40,312 nt of DNA from a virus, in the IMG/VR virus record IMGVR_UViG_3300017782_000057, positions 1 through 40,312 of that record. One strand, 5' to 3'. The notes beneath the pieces are model-generated. The model was not told where the DNA came from, searched no databases, and was given only the letters and a program-made list of their open reading frames with translations. A program made the translations under genes and the position numbers. Positions within the stretch are counted from its first letter, which is position 1. Every line of letters begins with the position of its first letter. This document shows positions 21,803 to 27,927 of the stretch, piece by piece.

Positions 21803-22094
21803 TTTGTATCCTTATAGGTTTCTTTGTTGGTTTGTGTGTGTCGTTGCACTTAAAGCAATCGGCAACGGGCAACTTGAGTTTAGGAAAGTCTTTATAGTAA
21901 GAGACATCACAATAGTCCCCTGCTACTAGCCAATCCCAAACTCTGTTGCATTGCGAGCAAATGGAGACTCTAAAAACGTGGAGTCCCCATTTCTCACTAA
22001 CAGACGGTTTAAGTACACGTACTTTACGCCTGCCTTCAGGGGTGTGCATATTAGTCGCATCTACGACCCATTGTATTCCCCTGTTTTTTGACAT
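21786..22094 (-). CDS. Cys-rich zinc-binding protein with YYKDFPKL motif (102 aa)
   Basis: CSQC and CFKC pairs bracket VWDWLVAGDYCDVSYYKDFP and KLKLPVAD, giving the same layout as the protein at 18330-18593: a CxxC, a W-containing spacer, YY-x-DFPKL, then a second CxxC. The N-terminal 55 residues (VVDATNMHTPEGRRKVRVLK) are extra. The family is unknown. It lies between the SSB-like and nuclease genes, so a DNA-metabolism role is likely by context. Confidence 0.65.
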   Translation of the reverse strand: MSKNRGIQWVVDATNMHTPEGRRKVRVLKPSVSEKWGLHVFRVSICSQCNRVWDWLVAGDYCDVSYYKDFPKLKLPVADCFKCNDTHKPTKKPIRIQNDSNT

Positions 22095-22096
22095 TG

Positions 22097-22588
22097 CTAG
22101 AATGGCAAGTCCCCATTTTGAACAGGGTTATTCTTACCTTCTAATGCCGAGAGTCTAGCCTCTATTGCAGATAGCCTTGACTCTGTATCCGAGGTAGCAA
22201 CGGGAGTTGCTTGAGGTTGTGGTGCAACAGCAGGTGTACCGTGTACCATTGCTTGAGGTTGCGAAGTCCCATTGGCAGGTTGTGCCACCTGAGGCTGTGC
22301 ACCATTTCTTACATCAGCCAAACATAGATTGTTCACAAAGAACATTCCATAGTCTTGTTGACCGGGTTTCGTGCTAGGGTTAGAGCGTTTCTCTATTGTA
22401 ACGGGAGTGTTCATACCAATGTTCATCTCCTGTAGCAAGTCGGTTAGACCTTTACTTGCATCAAAGAAACGTCCATCAGATGTATTGTACTTCATCCCGA
22501 ACTGTGTTTGTTCCCAATTAGATATAGTAAACGCTTGGCTTGAACCCATCGCAAACTTAATCTTATTGGCTGTGTCAAAATTGGACAT
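22097..22588 (-). CDS. SSB-like single-stranded-DNA-binding protein (163 aa)
   Basis: The protein ends in NGDLPF, an acidic-hydrophobic tail of the kind SSB proteins use to recruit partners. Before it lie a Pro/Gln/Ala-rich linker (about 95-130) and a short coiled coil (ESRLSAIEARLSALEGK). The N-terminal 90 residues (TISNWEQTQFGMKYNTSDGR, MNTPVTIEKRSN) could form the OB fold. A full AAGGAGG lies five bases before the ATG, so high expression is expected. It abuts the exonuclease gene. The tail and context support the call, but the OB fold is not proved by sequence. Confidence 0.65.
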   Translation of the reverse strand: MSNFDTANKIKFAMGSSQAFTISNWEQTQFGMKYNTSDGRFFDASKGLTDLLQEMNIGMNTPVTIEKRSNPSTKPGQQDYGMFFVNNLCLADVRNGAQPQVAQPANGTSQPQAMVHGTPAVAPQPQATPVATSDTESRLSAIEARLSALEGKNNPVQNGDLPF

Positions 22589-23416
22589 CTAGTCCTCCTT
22601 ATCTTGGTTGTTTATTAAGAAATTATGGTCGACGTTATTTAACTTCAATTCGGTCTTAGGGGTATACCAAGGTTTGATAGGATAAGTCCCATCTTTCAAG
22701 GCATATCTAATTCTGAACAACTCCATAATTTTGTTCCATTCTGCTATTAACTTCCTACCTTTTGGGGTATTCAGTTCTGTTGTTGTAAACTTATAGGTAG
22801 GCTTAATGTGATAATCTGCATTTATATATAATATACCTACAGTAGTCATCTGATGTTTAGGAAAAATAGCATTCCATAATAAAGCGTAAGCAACGCCTTG
22901 TAATGTGTGGCTATCTTGTTGTGTCCCTGTCTTAATATCACTAATCATATTAACACCATTAGCAAATTGTAAAGGGTCATCACAACTACCTGCCCAATCA
23001 AACTTGGGATGATATAACATTACCTCAGTTCCTAAAAACGTAGGTGCGTAATCATCAGCCCAAACTATATAAGCCTCTACATATTTCATAACCCTTTCAA
23101 CGCAAGATTTTACACCCTTAAAGTATTCAATACTAACGTGAGATAGGTTCTGCTTTATGTAGTCCTCAACAAAATTAATATCTAAAACAAAAGTAGGGTC
23201 AGCCTTCATCATATCTAAGATGTCGTGAACGACAGTTCCTAATCCTGCTTTAGCCCTAACAATAGTTTCACTATAATGGCTGTAGTTCTTTAGCCAATTA
23301 TCAAAACCATATCCCTTAGGGTTCATTTTATTAAGGATTGTTGTAACACTATAGTAAGGCTTAGTACCATCGGTATACATACGCCCCAATTTAGTGTCTA
23401 TTCTATTAACTCCCAT
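22589..23416 (-). CDS. RecB/Cas4-like PD-(D/E)XK exonuclease
   Basis: 275 residues with an ordered nuclease motif set: YYSVTTIL (21-28), GTVVHDIL with His64, GTEVML with Glu131, AGSCD with Asp146, ISDIKTGT with Asp160-x-Lys162, and QGVAYALLW with Gln173 and Tyr177. This is the RecB-family nuclease signature found in phage exonucleases. Together with the SSB-like protein downstream it suggests an end-resection or recombination module. A GGAGG lies before the ATG. It follows the HTH protein gene by 14 bases. Confidence 0.88.
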   Translation of the reverse strand: MGVNRIDTKLGRMYTDGTKPYYSVTTILNKMNPKGYGFDNWLKNYSHYSETIVRAKAGLGTVVHDILDMMKADPTFVLDINFVEDYIKQNLSHVSIEYFKGVKSCVERVMKYVEAYIVWADDYAPTFLGTEVMLYHPKFDWAGSCDDPLQFANGVNMISDIKTGTQQDSHTLQGVAYALLWNAIFPKHQMTTVGILYINADYHIKPTYKFTTTELNTPKGRKLIAEWNKIMELFRIRYALKDGTYPIKPWYTPKTELKLNNVDHNFLINNQDKED

Positions 23417-23430
23417 TTATCCTCCGATTA

Positions 23431-23649
23431 TTATGAGTTTACTTGTCTACTATCTATATAAGATATAAGACTCTCCTGTTTAACTAATAGGGTTTTATAT
23501 GTTGGGCGTGAGCCCACCACTTTTCCCTCTTTTATAAGTTTCTTAATTGCCCTTATGGTTAGACCCGTCATCTCTTCAGCTTTTGGCAATGTAATATATA
23601 ATGAATATTGTGTCATAATCGGTATTAATACGTATGAATCTACAGCCAA
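23431..23649 (-). CDS. HTH (excisionase-like) DNA-binding protein
   Basis: The core LPKAEEMTGLTIRAIKKLIK and EGKVVGSRPTYKTLLVKQES is the winged helix-turn-helix of MerR/excisionase-like proteins: an E-x-TGLT turn, a recognition helix, then a G-K-VVG wing. The listed start is TTG at 23649; ATG at 23616 (MTQYSLYITLPKAEEM) gives the more usual length and is my preference, although neither has a good ribosome binding site. As the first gene of the minus early block, preceded by palindromes, it may regulate its own operon. There is no integrase, so a true excisionase role is unlikely. Confidence 0.72.
   Translation of the reverse strand: MAVDSYVLIPIMTQYSLYITLPKAEEMTGLTIRAIKKLIKEGKVVGSRPTYKTLLVKQESLISYIDSRQVNS
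23622..23635. promoter_or_regulatory. Overlapping palindromes at the start of the HTH gene, possible operator
   Basis: GTATTAATAC (23622-23631) and ATACGTAT (23628-23635) overlap. They lie just upstream of the preferred ATG at 23616. An autorepressor site is possible, though in AT-rich DNA such short palindromes also arise by chance. Confidence 0.3.
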
Positions 23650-23669
23650 TAGAATTAATATCCAAACAA

Positions 23670-23699
23670 GAAAAGCCCCACTAAAAAATGAGGCTTTTC
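23670..23699. terminator. Hairpin between early promoter region and HTH gene (attenuator-like)
   Basis: GAAAAGCC (23670-23677) pairs with GGCTTTTC (23692-23699). On the minus strand the hairpin is followed by TTGTTT, a weak T-tract, and lies between the likely promoter and the first minus early gene. It may act as an attenuator for that block. Confidence 0.5.
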
Positions 23700-23805
23700 A
23701 ACGACAGGAGAGTCGTAGACGAAATCAAAGTATCGTCACGCACAATTTATATATAAACAACTATTCATCCCTTTGTTTAAATGATATATAGTCGGAATTT
23801 CTTGT

Positions 23806-24018
23806 ATGATAAAACTAATAATAACGACTATTTTAGGGATATTTATATCAACTGTTCCTGATGGTACAAAGGTACAAAAGGGTAGACCTAGAATCCTAGA
23901 ACTAAAAGATAGGGACGGGAATCTACACCATTACAATGAATTTTGTGATAGTGTAAAAGTACAGGAAAACCTTTGGTGTAATTACCATTGGCAGTATGAG
24001 AAAGTAGAAATAAAATAG
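23806..24018 (+). CDS. Lone small protein with N-terminal signal/anchor (70 aa)
   Basis: A 70-residue ORF on the strand opposite its neighbours. It starts MIKLIITTILGIFISTVPDG, a short basic start plus hydrophobic core like a signal peptide or membrane anchor, then a charged region with two Cys (NEFCDSVKVQENLWCNYHWQ) that could form a disulfide outside the cytosol. No strong ribosome binding site is visible. It ends 12 bases before a hairpin. Proteins of this type sometimes mediate superinfection exclusion, which is only a guess. Confidence 0.5.
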   Translation: MIKLIITTILGIFISTVPDGTKVQKGRPRILELKDRDGNLHHYNEFCDSVKVQENLWCNYHWQYEKVEIK

Positions 24019-24029
24019 TCTATAAACAG

Positions 24030-24054
24030 AAAAACCCCCATTTAGGAGGTTTTT
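24030..24054 (-). terminator. Terminator of the late minus block (bidirectional)
   Basis: AAAAACCCCC (24030-24039), loop ATTTA, GGAGGTTTTT (24045-24054). Read on the minus strand all ten pairs form (one G-U) with a T-run at the end, so it is best as the late-block terminator; on the plus strand one pair fails. It lies about 75 bases after the endolysin stop. The remaining bases to 24126 hold no feature I can see, except a CACACACAAAAACC stretch at 24055. Confidence 0.75.
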
Positions 24055-24126
24055 CACACACAAAAACCTAACAGTAACACCTGTTAAATCTTGCCTTCGG
24101 TTAATGATAAACTACGAATAATTTAT

Positions 24127-24618
24127 CTAAACTGCAAGGGCTCTTCTGTACCAACCAAAGAAATATTTTTCAAGGTTTGGTTTCCTAGTACAAAGGTCAG
24201 CATAATACTTAACTCTGTATGCACGAAGTCTATCAGGCTCAGGTTTATACTTCTTGGTCTGAGCAATAGTGTTTTTTCCTATTCGTCCATCGACTTTAAG
24301 ATTCCCACCTTTGATATTAACCACTTGCTGAAGTATTCGCATAGCCCGACTAGCACCCATATTGACGCACGAATCAAAGATAATGTGCCTGACATTACTA
24401 GGTAATTCAGCAACACGATATTTATTCCAATAATCTTTATAGTAGATTTTAACAGCCTCGTGCTTGGTGAGAGACTTAATGTCAAGTTCCGGGTATGCTC
24501 GTTTAGAGATGCCAAAATTAGTTTCTCCACCCGGGTCATTTTTGTCCCAAACATATCCACCTTCGTGGTCTAATGTATCGTATACAATCTCTAAGAATTG
24601 TGGGTCTGATGAAGACAT
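24127..24618 (-). CDS. Endolysin, GH108-type lysozyme
   Basis: The motif DHEGGYV with Glu19, followed by NDPGGETNFGISKRAYP, is the glycoside hydrolase family 108 signature; these muramidases cut the glycan strands of peptidoglycan. The second half (VDGRIGKNTIAQTKKY) resembles the family's C-terminal peptidoglycan-binding part. I prefer ATG 24618 (MSSSDPQFLE), which places Glu19 at the usual distance and starts two bases after the previous stop; an ATG at 24663 with GAGG upstream would add 15 residues. No signal peptide is seen, so release needs a holin. It is the last gene of the late block. Confidence 0.9.
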   Translation of the reverse strand: MSSSDPQFLEIVYDTLDHEGGYVWDKNDPGGETNFGISKRAYPELDIKSLTKHEAVKIYYKDYWNKYRVAELPSNVRHIIFDSCVNMGASRAMRILQQVVNIKGGNLKVDGRIGKNTIAQTKKYKPEPDRLRAYRVKYYADLCTRKPNLEKYFFGWYRRALAV

Positions 24619-24620
24619 TA

Positions 24621-24794
24621 TTAACCAATGCGTTTCAAGAGTACGCCCTTGATGACTTTCCATAATGCCTCAAGAATTGCTCTTTCTGTTTTTTCTGAAA
24701 TTATCGGGATGTCTATTGCTTTATTTAACTCGTCAATAATCTCATCTTTAGTTGAATCTCCAAGCAGTTCATCTGCAATCATTTTCATTAACAT
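24621..24794 (-). CDS. Small lysis-region protein (57 aa)
   Basis: ATG at 24794 lies three bases after AAGGAG. The 57-residue product starts MLMKMIADELLGDSTKDEII and continues as charged helices (ERAILEALWKVIKGVLLKRI). It is amphipathic, not clearly membrane-spanning. Its stop is two bases before the preferred endolysin start. It may be a lysis accessory protein by position, but I do not recognise a family. Confidence 0.6.
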   Translation of the reverse strand: MLMKMIADELLGDSTKDEIIDELNKAIDIPIISEKTERAILEALWKVIKGVLLKRIG

Positions 24795-24804
24795 ATTATT
24801 CTCC

Positions 24805-25146
24805 TTATCTTGTTACTTTTGCGTTACCGTTTAGGCGACCTTGTATGTATTTAACATCGTCACTAATGTTGTCAATGTTGTCTACTAATTTCTCGTGTCG
24901 CCTATCCATTTTATCATTGATGTCTTTTTTAAATTCATTAATAGCATCAATTAATTTTACTGTAATTTGGTATGTAGAGTTTAGTTCTGTTTTTTGTACT
25001 GCTATACTCTGTTTAATTAATTCTAAATCTTCTGATTGTTCTTTGTTTGTTGACATTAAAGACTTAATCATAAATGCAAAAAGGGCTACTACAACCCCTG
25101 TTACTCCTATTGAAGTATATAATTCGACAGCCTCGGACGCTCCCAT
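24805..25146 (-). CDS. Holin-like single-pass membrane protein (113 aa)
   Basis: A membrane helix near the N-terminus (IGVTGVVVALFAFMIKSLM, residues about 13-31) follows a short acidic start, and a long charged coiled coil fills the rest (SEDLELIKQSIAVQKTEL to the end). This N-out, one-helix plus coil layout is like BhlA/UviB-type holins. It lies upstream of the endolysin gene and starts just after GGAG embedded in the previous stop. A holin role is the best guess; a spanin-like role is also possible. Confidence 0.62.
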   Translation of the reverse strand: MGASEAVELYTSIGVTGVVVALFAFMIKSLMSTNKEQSEDLELIKQSIAVQKTELNSTYQITVKLIDAINEFKKDINDKMDRRHEKLVDNIDNISDDVKYIQGRLNGNAKVTR

Positions 25147-25148
25147 AA

Positions 25149-25292
25149 TTACTCCTTAATTTTTTTAGTTTTTAAATATAAATAGTAGATTTGAATTGCA
25201 AACATTATACACATAAGAATACCTGATATAATGTCTGTCCAATAAACAAATCCCAAACCCGTGCTTACTCCTGTCACTCTTAAACTATCCAT
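25149..25292 (-). CDS. Small membrane protein of lysis cassette (47 aa)
   Basis: ATG 25292 overlaps the preceding stop by eight bases. The product MDSLRVTGVSTGLGFVYWTD, then IISGILMCIMFAIQIYYLYL, has one membrane helix and a short KTKKIKE basic tail in the cytosol. It is one of three consecutive small membrane proteins upstream of the endolysin; one of them is probably the holin and another a regulator. Confidence 0.58.
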   Translation of the reverse strand: MDSLRVTGVSTGLGFVYWTDIISGILMCIMFAIQIYYLYLKTKKIKE

Positions 25293-25563
25293 TGTCTCTT
25301 AACCTCGCAACTTCGTTTTCCAATACTTTAATTCTTTCATTCTGTTTAATATCAGCAGGTATCTCGGCATCTTGATTAGCCTCTGCATCTTCTTCTATAT
25401 TAGTAATATGCTCTTCATTCATAGCTACTTGATACTCTAAAAATGATATACGAGCATTTAATTGACTATATCCCCACACCAACATCACAACAAACGTAAC
25501 TGCCTGTATAATCATAGGCAGACTTATTGTCATTGCAGTATTATCTGATATTGGTTTATTCAT
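25285..25563 (-). CDS. Membrane-anchored coiled-coil protein (92 aa)
   Basis: A membrane helix (IIQAVTFVVMLVWGYSQL) is followed by a coiled coil (NARISFLEYQVAMNEEHITN). The pattern VWGYSQLNARISFLE resembles VYGYVQIENRIADLE in the protein at 11102-11425, so the two look like paralogues at the two ends of the late block. It may be an inner-spanin or holin-like component. The C-terminal half is charged and ends RLRDNG. Confidence 0.6.
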   Translation of the reverse strand: MNKPISDNTAMTISLPMIIQAVTFVVMLVWGYSQLNARISFLEYQVAMNEEHITNIEEDAEANQDAEIPADIKQNERIKVLENEVARLRDNG

Positions 25564-25566
25564 TTT

Positions 25567-26466
25567 TTAAGTTTTAACTGACCAAACGTATTTAGTCCCC
25601 TTCCATTCAAGCTGAGCATTTCCTTTACTTACTGTAAATGATTTAATGTCGCTAAGGTGGTCGTTACCGTCTGACCCATTTGCTCCTGTTGCCCCTGTTG
25701 CTCCCTGAGCCCCTGTTGCACCTTGGATTCCTTGAGCACCTTGTGCTCCTGTGTCGCCCTTTGCTCCATTAGTACCATTAGTACCATTAGTTCCGTTAGT
25801 ACCTGCGTTCCCTTTAGCACCTGTATCTCCCTTAGCACCCGTTGCACCTTTTAAACCTGCTAACTGAGAACTTGTAAAATCAGAATAAACAAAAGCATCG
25901 CCTTTATCACCTTTAGCACCATTGCTACCTGCCGAGCCCGTGTCTCCCTTTGCTCCTGTATCTCCCTTTGCCCCTGTCGCTCCGGTTGCTCCTGTAGCAC
26001 CTTTGAGACTTGCAAGTTGTGTAGAAGTGAAGTCGCTATAGACAAACGAATCTCCTTTATCGCCTTTCGCACCTGTTGCTCCTTGGATTCCCTGTATCCC
26101 TTGTGCTCCTGTATTTCCTGTGTCTCCTTTTGCTCCTGCACTTCCGGGGTTTCCTTTTGCTCCTGTTGCACCTGTGTCCCCCTTATCTCCTTTTGCACCT
26201 TGACTAGACCACTTCTCTGATTCTTCCGAACCAAAAGCATTAAATACCATTTTGTACATATGATGAACATCATCGTGTAACTTATTTAAGTCCCCTCTTA
26301 ATTCTTCTATAACATCAATTATGTTGTTTGAAATAGGGTCTTCAGTAGCACTCATCTGACTATCGTCTGACTTGTACATATGAGCCATCTTAGCTTTAGT
26401 CTTGTAGGTAGTAGGCTTGCTTGTTAAGTTAATTAAATTTGAATTTGTTAATTTTTCTTTTGCCAT
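25567..26466 (-). CDS. Collagen-like fibre protein (299 aa)
   Basis: Residues about 90-275 consist of G-x-y triplets (GAKGDKGDTGATGAKG and so on), interrupted twice by near-identical non-collagen segments: FVYSDFTSTQLASLKG and FVYSDFTSSQLAGLKG. A helical N-terminal part (ELRGDLNKLHDDVHHMYKMV) probably trimerises; the C-terminal 30 residues (TVSKGNAQLEWKGTKYVWSV) form a small beta tip. Collagen-like rods of this sort build phage tail fibres. TAATG links it to the preceding fibre gene. Confidence 0.8.
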   Translation of the reverse strand: MAKEKLTNSNLINLTSKPTTYKTKAKMAHMYKSDDSQMSATEDPISNNIIDVIEELRGDLNKLHDDVHHMYKMVFNAFGSEESEKWSSQGAKGDKGDTGATGAKGNPGSAGAKGDTGNTGAQGIQGIQGATGAKGDKGDSFVYSDFTSTQLASLKGATGATGATGAKGDTGAKGDTGSAGSNGAKGDKGDAFVYSDFTSSQLAGLKGATGAKGDTGAKGNAGTNGTNGTNGTNGAKGDTGAQGAQGIQGATGAQGATGATGANGSDGNDHLSDIKSFTVSKGNAQLEWKGTKYVWSVKT

Positions 26467-27485
26467 TATATTTTCGCTATTGTTAATACTGCCCCATAGA
26501 GATACTTAGCTGTGTTAGCAGGAAACCATCCTATAACCATATACCTGCCATTAGTATCATCTGCTGAAATTCCTGAAGATGGGTTAGTAACATTGGTAGT
26601 ATTTGTGTATTGCTGTGCAGGTGCTTGAGCACTTGTAGTTGAACTAGTCGCTATTGTAGAATACGATAGAGATACTGTAACACTAGCAGTTCCATTTACT
26701 CTCCAATGAGTTACTTTATATCCACTAGGTATTGGAACATTTGCATAAGCCTCAAGTTGGTCATACATAACCCTTGCTTGACCACCGTTGTCTACCATAC
26801 CAACATTACCATATTGATTGTCGTCATTGACCATAAAGTCACTTGGTGGTACAAATATTTTTGTTTGTGTATGCCAACCAAGATTTGATTTTATTGGGGT
26901 AACTGCACCGTCTGCAATTTTAGATACAGTTACTACATTAGTACCTAATTTAGCAGAACTATTAATTGCATACGTAGATAATTGAGTTCCTGAAACTGCT
27001 CCATTTGCTATATGAACACCGTCAATACTTCCATTAACATAGTGTTCTGAATTAATAGAGTCATCGGCTATCTTGCTACCATTAACTGAGTCGTTCCCTA
27101 ACTTTGCATTAGTTACTTGACTATTAGCTATTGTATCTGTAGCAATAATTCCATTTGCTAATTTAGAAGGATGGTCAACAGCACCTGTCGCTAACTTTGC
27201 TCCCGTTATAGCTGAGTCTGCAACCTTATTAGTGGTTACTGCACCGTTTTTTAATTTGAGGTCAGTTACTGCATCGGTGGCAATCTTGTCTTGAGTTACT
27301 GAAGAGTTGTCAAGGTTGGCTGACCTAACAGCCCCTGTTGTTAATTTAAACCTATCAACAGAACCATTAGCTATCTTTGCATTAGTTACTGCAAGATTTG
27401 CTATTTGGGTTGTACCGACTGAAACATTGCTATTTTTATAGCTACTGTCGTCATCATTTGTTATAATTCGTTTCCACGTCGCCAT
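26466..27485 (-). CDS. Tail fibre protein with repeats (339 aa)
   Basis: Starts MATWKRIITNDDDSSYKNSN, the same peptide that opens the fibre gene at 29211. Residues about 25-190 are imperfect repeats of the form VTNAKIANGSV, AITGAKLATGAV, with an I/L/V every few residues, predicted to form a beta-solenoid or trimeric fibre shaft. The C-terminal 130 residues (HWRVNGTASVTVSLSYSTIA) are a separate beta domain likely to be the receptor-binding tip. Its stop is coupled to the collagen-like gene. Confidence 0.78.
   Translation of the reverse strand: MATWKRIITNDDDSSYKNSNVSVGTTQIANLAVTNAKIANGSVDRFKLTTGAVRSANLDNSSVTQDKIATDAVTDLKLKNGAVTTNKVADSAITGAKLATGAVDHPSKLANGIIATDTIANSQVTNAKLGNDSVNGSKIADDSINSEHYVNGSIDGVHIANGAVSGTQLSTYAINSSAKLGTNVVTVSKIADGAVTPIKSNLGWHTQTKIFVPPSDFMVNDDNQYGNVGMVDNGGQARVMYDQLEAYANVPIPSGYKVTHWRVNGTASVTVSLSYSTIATSSTTSAQAPAQQYTNTTNVTNPSSGISADDTNGRYMVIGWFPANTAKYLYGAVLTIAKI
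27423..27485 (-). repeat. Shared fibre N-terminus coding repeat (second copy 29149-29211)
   Basis: The two fibre genes share a DNA stretch of about 60 bases coding for MATWKRIIT and DDS-x-YKNSN; 17 of the first 20 residues are identical. Duplication or exchange of a virion-docking peptide is the simplest reading. Confidence 0.7.
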
Positions 27486-27487
27486 AT

Positions 27488-27703
27488 CTACTTAGCCTTT
27501 GACATCTGTGCTCCGTTTGTAGGCATATCTATGGGAGTTAACCCCTCTATTTCGGGTTGGAATTTTTCACTAGCACGGTCAAGTTTTTCTATAGTTTTTG
27601 CAACTACAATGCAATCTCTACCCTTTACTGTAATATTTTCCAATGCTGTGGACAATAAATTCACTTCGTTTTCACTTAATTTTACTATTGATAACTTACC
27701 CAT
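27488..27703 (-). CDS. Small fibre-associated protein (71 aa)
   Basis: 71 residues with an acidic-helical core: LSENEVNLLSTALENITVKG and KTIEKLDRASEKF. The L-x-x-NE-x-x-LL ... KG ... K-L pattern also appears in the neighbouring 71-residue protein, so they seem related. It overlaps the next upstream gene by 16 bases. Position among fibres suggests a chaperone or minor fibre component. Confidence 0.58.
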   Translation of the reverse strand: MGKLSIVKLSENEVNLLSTALENITVKGRDCIVVAKTIEKLDRASEKFQPEIEGLTPIDMPTNGAQMSKAK

Positions 27704-27911
27704 TTAGATTGCTCCTATGTATCTTTGCTAATTTAGATAACACATTATGAGCCTTGTCTACTTCAGAACCTTTGAAAGAAGAGTCCATAAAAAGTTTTAG
27801 CAAAAAATCTGTGTCATTTGCATTTAATTTTATGTCCTCTTCTTCTCGGTTGTCTACCTTAACAATACCACTAGGTTTGCTTTTATTATGAAAAGCACTT
27901 TTACTCGCCAT
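27696..27911 (-). CDS. Small fibre-associated protein, probable paralogue of its neighbour (71 aa)
   Basis: Begins MASKSAFHNKSKPSGIVKVD and contains LNANDTDFLLKLFMDSSFKG followed by an EVDKAHNVLSKLAKI helix. Its core aligns with that of the adjacent 71-residue protein (L-x-x-N-x-x-x-L-L ... KG ... KL). No function is known to me. It lies between two fibre genes that share N-termini. Confidence 0.58.
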   Translation of the reverse strand: MASKSAFHNKSKPSGIVKVDNREEEDIKLNANDTDFLLKLFMDSSFKGSEVDKAHNVLSKLAKIHRSNLNG

Positions 27912-27927
27912 ACTATCTCCTGTTCTT

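Noticed and set aside
23431-23649. Excisionase as evidence of a temperate phage
   Set aside because: The HTH fold is shared by many regulators and no integrase or repressor pair was recognised.
25680-26180. Repeats as a CRISPR array
   Set aside because: Repeat units are short in-frame codon triplets of a collagen-like protein, with no constant-length spacers.
25629-26220. Long ORFs in other frames of the collagen-like region on both strands
   Set aside because: They arise from the repeated G-x-y codons; composition is skewed and no ribosome binding sites fit.
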